Shown here: in pieces, positions 17,617 through 25,887 of the stretch
Numbering within the stretch: position 1 is the first letter of the stretch
Layout of the letters: every line of letters begins with the position of its first letter
Origin: Glaciecola sp048820975
GTDB lineage: Bacteria > Pseudomonadota > Gammaproteobacteria > Enterobacterales > Alteromonadaceae
Length of the DNA: 64,000 bases
Direction of reading: 5' to 3'
NCBI RefSeq assembly: GCF_048820975.1
Contig: NZ_JBMEUF010000003.1
Location: 248,001 to 312,000 of the forward strand
Made by a program: the position numbers and the translations under genes
Notes under the pieces: generated by a model
The model's input: the letters and a program-made list of their open reading frames with translations, nothing else
Database searches by the model: none
What the model was told of the DNA's origin: nothing

Positions 17617-17808
17617 CCCGTAAAGAGCATGTCTTATTCCTTTTTGTGCCGTTAAATAATTGACTAAACCTAGCGAAAGCATTGGTATTAGCGCGTATGT
17701 TGTTTATAATCGAGGGTTTTGAAACTAGCATTCTTTATATAAATTGCGCTTAGTCAACAATATCTTGAAAAGTCGCCTTAGAAGAACAATGAGCACAAGT
17801 AATTTAGC

Positions 17809-18738
17809 GTGGAATTAATCAGAGGTTTACATAATATTGGCACTCATCATCATGGGTGTGTTTTGACTATTGGTAAATTTGATGGTGTTCACTTAGGACA
17901 TCAGGCGGTACTTAAAAGCGTATTGCAAAAAGCCGAGGAATTAAATTTACCGGCGGTAGTGATGGTGTTTGAACCTCAACCAGAAGAGCTTTTTAGCGCA
18001 GAGCGTGCGCCTGCAAGGTTATCATTGCTTAAAGACAAATATATAGCTCTTCGCGATATAGGTGTTCATCGCTTATTGTGTGTGCGTTTTACTCGAGATT
18101 TTTCGGCAATTTCACCACAAAGCTTTATCCACGACCTACTGATAAAACAGTTAGGGGTAAAGTTTTTAGTAGTGGGTGACGATTTCCGCTTCGGCTATAA
18201 ACGCGAAGGGGATTTTGACATGTTGCGTGATGCCAGTGAAACAGCAGGCTTTGATGTGGTAAGCACACAAAGTTTTAAGGTTCACGATTGCCGAATTAGT
18301 TCTACCGCCGTTCGCACAGCCCTTAGTCAAGGTGATTTTGAAGGTGCTAAAGAAATGCTAGGTGGTGCCTACGTAATAAGAGGCAAAGTTGTTCATGGTG
18401 AGAAAAATGGGCGTACCATAGGATATCCTACAGCTAACGTTTTAATGCGCCGCCATAAATCGCCCGTCAAAGGCGTATTCGCAGGGCTAGTTAAGACCAA
18501 AACTGGTATTTATAATGCGGTTATTAATGTAGGGAACAGACCTACCTTAAACGGTCAAAGAATGCAGCTAGAAGCGCATTTATTTGATTTCGACGGGGAC
18601 CTTTATGGTCAAAACGTTGAAGTTGAACTATTGAAAAAGATTAGAGACGAGATTAAATTTCCTGATTTTCAGGTCTTAAAACAACAAATCAACAAAGATG
18701 CGACTCAAGCCAGAAGCTTGTTAGCTAACTTTGAATAA
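17809..18738 (+). CDS. ribF: Bifunctional riboflavin kinase/FAD synthetase
   Basis: RibF converts riboflavin to FMN and then FAD. The 309-residue product has the N-terminal nucleotidyltransferase domain with TIGKFDGVHLGH (about 21-32) and STAVR, and the C-terminal flavokinase domain with GRTIGYPTANV (about 205-215). The start is GTG, giving MELIRG, the same opening as E. coli RibF. The 192-base gap after murJ shows no FMN riboswitch. ileS begins 12 bases after its stop. Confidence 0.97.
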   Translation: MELIRGLHNIGTHHHGCVLTIGKFDGVHLGHQAVLKSVLQKAEELNLPAVVMVFEPQPEELFSAERAPARLSLLKDKYIALRDIGVHRLLCVRFTRDFSAISPQSFIHDLLIKQLGVKFLVVGDDFRFGYKREGDFDMLRDASETAGFDVVSTQSFKVHDCRISSTAVRTALSQGDFEGAKEMLGGAYVIRGKVVHGEKNGRTIGYPTANVLMRRHKSPVKGVFAGLVKTKTGIYNAVINVGNRPTLNGQRMQLEAHLFDFDGDLYGQNVEVELLKKIRDEIKFPDFQVLKQQINKDATQARSLLANFE

Positions 18739-18750
18739 TGGAAAAACAAT

Positions 18751-21576
18751 ATGAGTGATTACAAAGCGACGTTGAATTTGCCAGATACCGCCTTTCCTAT
18801 GCGCGGCAATTTAGCAAATCGTGAACCTGAAATGCTTAAAAAATGGGACAAAAAAGATTTGTACCAAAAGATTAGAGAAGCAAAAGAAGGTAAAAAGCCG
18901 TTTATTCTTCATGATGGCCCCCCGTATGCGAACGGTGACATTCATATTGGCCATGCTGTAAATAAGATTTTAAAAGATATTATTGTTAAATCAAAAACCT
19001 TATCTGATTTTGATGCGCCTTACGTGCCTGGCTGGGATTGCCATGGTCTGCCTATTGAGCTTATGGTTGAAAAGAAAGTCGGTAAGCCAGGTAAGAAAGT
19101 TTCGGTAGCTGAGTTTAGAGAACGTTGCCGTGCTTATGCGAATCGCCAAATTGAAGGCCAAAGTAAAGACTTCCAGCGCTTAGGTGTACTAGGCAATTGG
19201 AAACAACCTTATAAAACGATGGATTTCAAAAGCGAAGCCGACATTATTCGTGCTTTAGCGCAAATTGTATCTTCAGGACATATGGAAAAAGGTTTTAAAC
19301 CAGTCCATTGGTGTACTGATTGTGGCTCAGCGCTCGCTGAAGCTGAAGTAGAATATCAAGATAAAGTGTCACCCGCTATAGATGTTGCATTTACCGCTTA
19401 TTCTGTAGATGCTATTGCATCTGCATTTGGCTTAAGTGCTGAGCAGTTTGAGCAGCATTCACCTAGCGTAGTGATTTGGACAACCACGCCATGGACGATT
19501 CCCGCAAACCGCGCCATTAGCTTGCACCCTGAATTGAGCTATAGTTTGGTTGATATGACGATAGATGGGGCTGTTAAACGTTTTGTGTTAGCCAGTGATT
19601 TAGTGGAATCATGTGCCGCGCGTTATAGTGCTGAAAAAGTTGCGACAGTGGCTGAGTGTTTAGGCCAAGCATTAGAAAATGCAAAAGTGAATCATCCTCT
19701 ATTAGATATTCAAGTGCCGTTGATTTTAGGTGACCACGTAACTACTGAATCAGGTACTGGGTGTGTTCATACCGCCCCTGCACACGGTGTAGACGATTTT
19801 AATGTAGGCAAGCAATACGATATAGAAGTTTATAATCCTGTGGGTCCTAACGGTGTATATTTAGAAGACACGCCCATGTTCGCAGGTATGCATGTATTTA
19901 AAGCTAACCAAGCTATTATAGAAGCACTAGAAGAACACAATGCCTTAGTGTTAAATGTAAAATACGAGCATAGTTATCCGCACTGCTGGCGCCATAAAAC
20001 GCCAATTATTTTTCGCGCCACGCCACAGTGGTTCATTAGCATGGATAAGCAAGGTTTACGTACGCAGTCATTAGAGCAAATTAAGCAAACACAATGGATA
20101 CCTGCTTGGGGTGAAAATCGTATCACTAGCATGGTAGAAGGTCGCCCTGATTGGTGTATTTCTCGCCAACGTACGTGGGGGGTTCCAATTTGTTTATTTA
20201 TCCATGTGGCAACGGGTGAAATACATCCAAATTCACAAGAGATTATGGAAAAAGTAGCTAAAGCTACTGAAGAAAAAGGCATTCAAGCGTGGTGGGACTT
20301 TAGCGACGAAGAGTTACTAGGTGACGACGCAGCAAACTACGTAAAAGTAACTGATACTCTTGATGTATGGTTTGACTCGGGTGTGACTCACTACTTTGTG
20401 GTGGATAAGCGCGAAGATATTCCAGCAAGTGCTGATTTATACTTAGAAGGTTCTGACCAACACCGTGGTTGGTTTATGTCATCTCTTATGTCATCAACGG
20501 CTATGCATGGCCACGCTCCATACAAGCAAGTGTTAACTCATGGTTTTACCGTAGATGCTAACGGTAAGAAAATGTCTAAGTCCATTGGAAACGTAATTGC
20601 GCCGCAGGAAGTTACGAATAAACTGGGGGCCGATATCCTTCGTTTATGGGCGGCATCAACTGATTACCGCGGTGAAATGACGGTGAGTGACGAAATTTTA
20701 AAACGCTCGGCTGACGCTTACCGTAGAATTAGAAACACGTGCCGCTTTCTGCTCTCTAATTTAAACGGCTTCAACCCTGAAACTGACTTAGTTGCTCCAG
20801 AAAATATGGTGGCATTAGATGCGTGGGCTGTGGCAAGAACCACTGAAATACAAGCACAAATATTAGCGGCATACGAAGAGTATGACATGCTAATAGTTTG
20901 CCAAACGCTAATGCAGTTTTGCTCAATTGAAATGGGTAGTTTCTACCTAGATATTATCAAAGACCGCCAATATACCGCTAAAGCCGATGGCTTAGCACGT
21001 CGCTCTTGTCAAACGGCTTTGTATCATATTATGGAATCATTGGTTCGCTGGATGGCGCCAATTATGAGTTTTACTGCACAAGAATTGTGGGAAGTGTTGC
21101 CAGGTAAGCGTGACGAATTTGTATTTACTGGTCAATGGTATGAAGGCTTACCTGTGGTACCGCAGAACAAGTTTGACCACAGCTATTGGCAGCAAATCAT
21201 GAAAATTAAAGCGGAAGTAAATAGTGCGCTTGAAAAGGCTCGTACAGCCAAGTTACTAGGTGGTTCTTTAGAAGCCAAAGTGACCTTGTTTGCCGATGCC
21301 GACACCGCGCTAAAACTTAGCCAATTAGAAGATGAGCTTCGCTTTGTATTAATTACCTCTGAAGCGGTAGTTAAACCTTTGGAAAGTAAGACTGACGAAG
21401 CATCTGCAACCTCTGAAGAGGGCTTGTTCGTGCTAGTTGAAAAGTCATCTGATGAAAAGTGTACTCGCTGCTGGCATCATAAACCAGAAGTTGGTACTAA
21501 CGCTGAACACCCAGAACTATGTAATCGTTGTATTGAAAACGTAGATGGTGACGGGGAAGCACGTCATTATGCATAA
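18751..21576 (+). CDS. ileS: Isoleucyl-tRNA synthetase
   Basis: IleS charges tRNA-Ile and edits misactivated valine. At 941 residues it has the HIGH motif in GDIHIGHAVNK (about 63-73), the CP1 editing domain with WTTTPWTIPAN, the KMSKS motif in GKKMSKSIGN and the C-terminal zinc ribbon with CTRC and CNRC pairs. This is the normal bacterial type I form. It lies in the ribF-ileS-lspA-fkpB-ispH operon, and lspA starts within its last codons. Confidence 0.98.
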   Translation: MSDYKATLNLPDTAFPMRGNLANREPEMLKKWDKKDLYQKIREAKEGKKPFILHDGPPYANGDIHIGHAVNKILKDIIVKSKTLSDFDAPYVPGWDCHGLPIELMVEKKVGKPGKKVSVAEFRERCRAYANRQIEGQSKDFQRLGVLGNWKQPYKTMDFKSEADIIRALAQIVSSGHMEKGFKPVHWCTDCGSALAEAEVEYQDKVSPAIDVAFTAYSVDAIASAFGLSAEQFEQHSPSVVIWTTTPWTIPANRAISLHPELSYSLVDMTIDGAVKRFVLASDLVESCAARYSAEKVATVAECLGQALENAKVNHPLLDIQVPLILGDHVTTESGTGCVHTAPAHGVDDFNVGKQYDIEVYNPVGPNGVYLEDTPMFAGMHVFKANQAIIEALEEHNALVLNVKYEHSYPHCWRHKTPIIFRATPQWFISMDKQGLRTQSLEQIKQTQWIPAWGENRITSMVEGRPDWCISRQRTWGVPICLFIHVATGEIHPNSQEIMEKVAKATEEKGIQAWWDFSDEELLGDDAANYVKVTDTLDVWFDSGVTHYFVVDKREDIPASADLYLEGSDQHRGWFMSSLMSSTAMHGHAPYKQVLTHGFTVDANGKKMSKSIGNVIAPQEVTNKLGADILRLWAASTDYRGEMTVSDEILKRSADAYRRIRNTCRFLLSNLNGFNPETDLVAPENMVALDAWAVARTTEIQAQILAAYEEYDMLIVCQTLMQFCSIEMGSFYLDIIKDRQYTAKADGLARRSCQTALYHIMESLVRWMAPIMSFTAQELWEVLPGKRDEFVFTGQWYEGLPVVPQNKFDHSYWQQIMKIKAEVNSALEKARTAKLLGGSLEAKVTLFADADTALKLSQLEDELRFVLITSEAVVKPLESKTDEASATSEEGLFVLVEKSSDEKCTRCWHHKPEVGTNAEHPELCNRCIENVDGDGEARHYA

Positions 21577-22069
21577 CTTGTTTAAAAACACGGGGCTACG
21601 ATTTTTGTGGATATCTGTTATTGCAGTGTTGCTTGATCAATGGAGCAAAATAGCGGTAGTGGATGCAATGAATTTGTATCAATCAATCCAAATAACGAGC
21701 TTTTTTAATCTTACATACGTACATAACTATGGTGCAGCATTTAGCTTTTTATATGATGCGGGCGGCTGGCAGCGATATTTTTTATCGGCAGTCGCTATTA
21801 TAGTTAGCGTAGTCATTGTGTGGTGGTTAAAGCAAGCACCTAAGCATCAAGTGATGCTACCGGTGGCGTTTTCGTTCATATTAGGCGGAGCGCTAGGTAA
21901 TGTGCTTGATCGCATGGCTCATGGGTATGTAATTGATTTTTTAGATTTTTACTATGGTAATTATCATTGGCCAGCGTTTAATGTAGCTGATTCAGTTATT
22001 TTTATAGGCGCAGCTCTGCTCATTATTGACATGTTCAAAAATAAAGAGGCAAATAAAGTAGATGAGTGA
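21569..22069 (+). CDS. lspA: Lipoprotein signal peptidase (signal peptidase II)
   Basis: LspA cleaves prolipoprotein signal peptides before the lipidated cysteine. The chosen ATG overlaps the ileS end by eight bases and gives 166 residues starting MHNLFKN; an ATG eight codons upstream is possible. Four membrane helices are visible. The aspartate pair lies in GNVLDRM and FNVADS, near the third and fourth helices, as in the family. GGGGAAG at 21551-21557 is a plausible ribosome binding site. Confidence 0.96.
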   Translation: MHNLFKNTGLRFLWISVIAVLLDQWSKIAVVDAMNLYQSIQITSFFNLTYVHNYGAAFSFLYDAGGWQRYFLSAVAIIVSVVIVWWLKQAPKHQVMLPVAFSFILGGALGNVLDRMAHGYVIDFLDFYYGNYHWPAFNVADSVIFIGAALLIIDMFKNKEANKVDE

Positions 22070-22520
22070 TACAAACAGTTCAGATAATGGCATAGCTATT
22101 ACCGACAACAGTGCCGTAATTCTGCACTTTGATTTAACCTTAGAAGATGGCACAGCAGCCGACAGTACACGTGTGCACGACAAACCGGCTAAGATGGTAA
22201 TGGGCGATGGTAGCCTTACGCCCAATTTTGAAGATTGTTTGCGCGGTCTTAAAAAGGGTGATAAAAAAGCTTTTACCTTAGCGCCAGAAGACGCGTTTGG
22301 CCAACCTAACCCTGATAACATCTACCATGTAGATAAATCTAAGTTTAGCGCCGATATGGAACTTCAGGAAGGGACTATAATGGGCTTTTCTCAACCTGAT
22401 GGTAGTGAACTGCCTGGGATTATTAGAAGTGTTGCAGGGCATTCTGTGACCGTTGATTTTAATCATCCATTAGCAGGGCAAACTGTTGTGTTTAATGTTG
22501 AAATTATAGAAGTGAAATAG
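22062..22520 (+). CDS. fkpB: FKBP-type peptidyl-prolyl isomerase, FkpB (SlpA)
   Basis: This 152-residue protein is a SlyD-like FKBP with an insert-in-flap domain and no histidine-rich tail, the pattern of FkpB/SlpA. Visible family text includes VILHFDLTLEDGTAADST near the start and a C-terminal FNHPLAGQTVVFNVEI strand. It overlaps lspA by eight bases and precedes ispH by eight, the exact lspA-fkpB-ispH order of E. coli. The physiological client is not known. Confidence 0.95.
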   Translation: MSDTNSSDNGIAITDNSAVILHFDLTLEDGTAADSTRVHDKPAKMVMGDGSLTPNFEDCLRGLKKGDKKAFTLAPEDAFGQPNPDNIYHVDKSKFSADMELQEGTIMGFSQPDGSELPGIIRSVAGHSVTVDFNHPLAGQTVVFNVEIIEVK

Positions 22521-22528
22521 AGAGAACC

Positions 22529-23473
22529 ATGGAAATTCATCTAGCTAACCCAAGAGGTTTTTGTGCCGGCGTTGACCGCGCTATCACCATAGTTGAGCGA
22601 GCCTTGGAGATTTTTGAGCCGCCTATTTATGTAAGGCACGAAGTGGTTCATAACCGCTTTGTAGTTGACGGGCTAAAACATCGCGGCGCTATTTTTGTAG
22701 ATGAATTAAGTGAAGTTCCCGATGACGCCATTGTGATTTTTTCTGCACACGGCGTTTCACAAGCGGTTAGAAAGCAAGCAAGTGATCGTGGTTTAAAAGT
22801 ATTTGATGCTACATGTCCGCTGGTAACAAAAGTTCACATGGAAGTTATGCGTGCTAGCAATAAAGGCACAGAGTGCGTTTTAATAGGGCATAATGGTCAT
22901 CCTGAAGTAGAGGGAACCATGGGGCAATATAGCAACCCTGAAGGTGGTATTTATTTGGTTGAGTCCATTCAAGATGTTGCTCAGCTAAACGTAAACAATC
23001 CCAATGAGTTGTATTACTGTAGCCAAACAACATTATCAGTGGATGATACGGCTGAAGTGATTGATGCTTTGCGTACTAAGTTTCCTAAAATTGACGGCCC
23101 GCGCAAAGATGATATTTGCTATGCAACACAAAATCGCCAAGACTCTGTTAGAGAGCTTTCAAGTGATTGCGAAGTATTGCTTGTAGTAGGGGCTCAAAAT
23201 TCATCGAATTCTAACCGTTTGCGTGAGTTAGCAGAAAAAATGGGAGCGAAAGCTTACCTGATTGCTGATCAAGATTGTATAAAGCAAGATTGGCTTGAAG
23301 GTGTGAACAATATTGGCGTAACAGCCGGTGCATCAGCGCCAGAAGTATTGGTTCAGCGAGTAGTTGACCGGCTCAAAGAATGGGGAGCAGTTGCGGCCAT
23401 AGAGCGTGAAGGGCGCCCAGAAAATGTGGAATTTGCGGTACCTAAAGAGCTAAGAATTAAACAAATTTCGTAA
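22529..23473 (+). CDS. ispH: 4-hydroxy-3-methylbut-2-enyl diphosphate reductase
   Basis: IspH makes isopentenyl and dimethylallyl diphosphate in the last step of the MEP pathway. The 314-residue protein has the three cysteines that ligate its iron-sulfur cluster, in GFCAGVDRA (Cys12), DATCPLVTKVH (about Cys96) and DICYATQNRQ (about Cys197), and the SSNSNRL substrate loop. It ends the operon; a long terminator hairpin follows. In P. aeruginosa the minor pilin genes likewise sit beside ispH. Confidence 0.98.
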   Translation: MEIHLANPRGFCAGVDRAITIVERALEIFEPPIYVRHEVVHNRFVVDGLKHRGAIFVDELSEVPDDAIVIFSAHGVSQAVRKQASDRGLKVFDATCPLVTKVHMEVMRASNKGTECVLIGHNGHPEVEGTMGQYSNPEGGIYLVESIQDVAQLNVNNPNELYYCSQTTLSVDDTAEVIDALRTKFPKIDGPRKDDICYATQNRQDSVRELSSDCEVLLVVGAQNSSNSNRLRELAEKMGAKAYLIADQDCIKQDWLEGVNNIGVTAGASAPEVLVQRVVDRLKEWGAVAAIEREGRPENVEFAVPKELRIKQIS

Positions 23474-23533
23474 AGTCTAATTAGCGCTTATTTTCATAGT
23501 ATCCGCGCTCAAAACGGCTATCAAAATATACGT

Positions 23534-23570
23534 AAAAGCGAATAATAGTTTTTCTATTATTTGCTTTTTT
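23534..23570 (+). terminator. Intrinsic terminator after ispH
   Basis: AAAGCGAATAATAG at 23535-23548 pairs with CTATTATTTGCTTT at 23554-23567 (one wobble pair) around a TTTTT loop and runs into Ts. It separates the isoprenoid operon from the pilin genes. A TATAAT at 23581-23586 just beyond might belong to a pilV promoter, but no properly spaced -35 was found. Confidence 0.88.
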
Positions 23571-23755
23571 GCTTTAACCTTATAATAAATATTGCTTTTC
23601 TTCGGTTCTCAAAACCTTTCTTTACAAAAGAAAACTATCCCTAAATCCAGTATCTAATTAAATTTAATACCTTACACTCATTCATCATAACCAAGCATTG
23701 ACAAAAATCAGTAAAGTGGCCATATGGAAAAACTTTTTTGATTAAAGCGATAGTA

Positions 23756-24409
23756 ATGAGTAAGCCTAAGCACAGCACATTTCATGTAAACAATAGTACG
23801 CTACAAGCCCAGCGGGGAGTAGGTATGATTGAGGTACTAGTGACCTTAGTGATATTGGCTATTGGATTACTAGGTGTGGCTTCCCTGCAATTTGTTGGTT
23901 CATTTACTAATAAAGAAGCGTTGGCGCGAACGCAAGCTGTTATGGTTGCTCAGCAAATGAGTGAGCGCTTAAGGGCAAGTACTGTTCCCTCACAGGTAAC
24001 AGACGGATTTGTGGTCAATAACAACTATTTTAATACTGACTTATACAACTTTGATAATTTGAGTTGTGGCTCGGGCCAATCTGACTTCGATTGTTTTTGT
24101 CAGGCAGTACCTGCTGATATCACTAATTGCGAAACCGGTGAGTGTGACGCCAGTGAAATTGCTACGTTTGATGCTTATCAAATGTCGTGCGCAGTAGTGA
24201 GAGAAAACCCCAGTGCTACTATAGAGGTAGCCTGCCTGAACGATTCAGATCCTGGCGATACAGATTCCTGCACAGCGGGCTCTATTCATTCTGTTATGGT
24301 GAAATGGCCCATGAAAAGTTGGGGCGACCAACACAAAATTGCGAATCAACGTTGCAATACAAACAACACCGCAGAATATGACTGCGTAGCCATTGAGATC
24401 GCACTATGA
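23756..24409 (+). CDS. pilV: Type IV pilus minor pilin PilV
   Basis: PilV is part of the minor-pilin priming complex at the pilus tip. The chosen ATG gives 217 residues; a TTG six codons upstream is less likely. The prepilin leader ends at Gly21, with Val at +1 and Glu26 at +5, and the hydrophobic helix continues IEVLVTLVILAIGLLGVASLQ-like to about residue 45. At least ten cysteines occur in the C-terminal half, suggesting several disulfides. It overlaps pilW by four bases (ATGA), starting a tightly coupled pilV-W-X-Y1 set. Confidence 0.9.
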   Translation: MSKPKHSTFHVNNSTLQAQRGVGMIEVLVTLVILAIGLLGVASLQFVGSFTNKEALARTQAVMVAQQMSERLRASTVPSQVTDGFVVNNNYFNTDLYNFDNLSCGSGQSDFDCFCQAVPADITNCETGECDASEIATFDAYQMSCAVVRENPSATIEVACLNDSDPGDTDSCTAGSIHSVMVKWPMKSWGDQHKIANQRCNTNNTAEYDCVAIEIAL

Positions 24410-25266
24410 CTTCTCGCCATAGCCAAAAGGGCTTTACCTTAATTGAAGTGATGATTTCACTCGCCTTGGGCTTAATTATATCAGCTGCAATTATTCAAAT
24501 TATGGTAAGTAACAGCGTGACTGAACGCTTAAATAGAGCAGTAGCCAGTACACAAGAAAGCGGTCGATATATTATAGCGCGTATGCGTGATGAATTACTT
24601 CAAGTAGGTTTGTATGACCGTTTAAATCCTAATTTAAGTGATGCAGTGGATGTAGTAGAAGAGGAATCCTTCGTTCGTAATCATCCGGTGCCTATTCCAG
24701 GAGATTTTGCAGCGCGCCTTGAGCTAGGCGCAGCGCAAGGTGCAGATGGCGCAAACGATATTTTGGTGATTAGTTTGCAAAGTGATAGGGACTGCCGTGG
24801 CTACAAATTAGGCTACGGAGCTGATGAAGAGTTTTATGTGGTTAACGAGTACTTTGTAAGCGGAACATCGCTTAAATGCAGAGGTTTTGACGGACGTTTT
24901 TTGCGAAATCAAAAAGTAGCCGTTGGTCACAATGCTCATTCGGCATTTACCCTTTTAGATGACGTATTGAGTTTTCAAGTAAGTTACGGAACGACCGATA
25001 CTACCATCAACGGCACACAAGCATTACCCACCCAATATATAGATGCCTCAGGATTAGAGGGCGCCTACAACGCAGGAAAGCAGGTTGTTAGCATTCGTGT
25101 AGCGATTGTGGTTAAGGGCGAGGGCGAAATTCAACTTGATAGCGCAGCTCAATTTAAATTATTGGGTGAAGATGTAATAACTGCACCAGATAAGGGCTTG
25201 TACAAAGCCTTTGAAACAACAGTAACACTTAGGAATATGAAAAATTTTGCCCGGGGACGAACGTGA
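24406..25266 (+). CDS. pilW: Type IV pilus minor pilin PilW
   Basis: The 286-residue prepilin has a short leader ending at Gly9, then FTLIEVMISLALGLIISA with Glu at +5. Length and the long globular domain after a single N-terminal helix match PilW. Its ATG overlaps the pilV stop and its own stop overlaps the pilX GTG, so translation of the three is coupled. It should sit with PilV and PilX in the initiating tip complex of the pilus. Confidence 0.92.
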   Translation: MTSRHSQKGFTLIEVMISLALGLIISAAIIQIMVSNSVTERLNRAVASTQESGRYIIARMRDELLQVGLYDRLNPNLSDAVDVVEEESFVRNHPVPIPGDFAARLELGAAQGADGANDILVISLQSDRDCRGYKLGYGADEEFYVVNEYFVSGTSLKCRGFDGRFLRNQKVAVGHNAHSAFTLLDDVLSFQVSYGTTDTTINGTQALPTQYIDASGLEGAYNAGKQVVSIRVAIVVKGEGEIQLDSAAQFKLLGEDVITAPDKGLYKAFETTVTLRNMKNFARGRT

Positions 25267-25877
25267 AAATAAAGAATAAAATACAGCCGACTTACATGGG
25301 CTATTCATCAAAATCTTCGCAGCAAGGATTAGTGTTAGTTTTTGCATTATTAGTGCTTTTATCAATTACGGTACTAGGCGTATCGTCTGTATCAAGCAGT
25401 ATTTTACAAGGTAAAATGGCCAGCTCAATTGAGCGAAAATCAATTAGCTTTGATGCTGCTGAAGCTGCTATTGCTGGCGTGGTTTTCGAATCAGAAGACG
25501 AATCTGTTTTAACTGATCCTGCCTTAACCGATCCCTTGTCAGAAGCTCGCCAAAATCCCGCAATAGATTTAGATATTGAAAAGTTAAGCTGTTTTGATAA
25601 CAACAGAATCGATAGGACGATGACAAAAAATGGCGCCGTGTTTGGGCAACAACAAAACGGGGCGGTCAAATTTAGCGAAAACCCTGAGGTTAACAGTTGG
25701 TCTCGTACCGCTTTTGTGCAAGAGCAAGCGTGTCGAGGGTCAAGTAATGTTATAGGCGGCAGTAATATTAACTGCCATGTATTTATAGTTCGCGGGTGCG
25801 GGCAAACTGCTGGCAGTAAGTATGTGGTTGCTAATACACTTACCGCCGCTGTTTTTGCCCCAGCAACGAATCAGTGA
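25263..25877 (+). CDS. pilX: Type IV pilus minor pilin PilX, lacking the +5 glutamate
   Basis: The 204-residue product starts at a GTG overlapping pilW by four bases. The leader ends at Gly22 in SQQG and the mature helix begins LVLVFALLVLLSI. The +5 residue is Phe27 rather than Glu. Loss of the +5 glutamate is known for the tip pseudopilin GspK and suggests this subunit starts the assembly with no subunit above it; that application here is inference. Position and length fit PilX. pilY1 starts ten bases after its stop. Confidence 0.88.
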   Translation: MKIKNKIQPTYMGYSSKSSQQGLVLVFALLVLLSITVLGVSSVSSSILQGKMASSIERKSISFDAAEAAIAGVVFESEDESVLTDPALTDPLSEARQNPAIDLDIEKLSCFDNNRIDRTMTKNGAVFGQQQNGAVKFSENPEVNSWSRTAFVQEQACRGSSNVIGGSNINCHVFIVRGCGQTAGSKYVVANTLTAAVFAPATNQ

Positions 25878-25887
25878 GGTAGCGACT

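Noticed and set aside
17617..17808. FMN riboswitch before ribF
   Set aside because: None of the conserved RFN-element stretches were seen, and ribF in this operon context is not a usual FMN riboswitch target.
23561..23586. TTGCTT with TATAAT as a promoter for pilV
   Set aside because: The spacing is only 14 bases and the first box lies in the terminator stem. The TATAAT may still be a -10 with an unseen partner.
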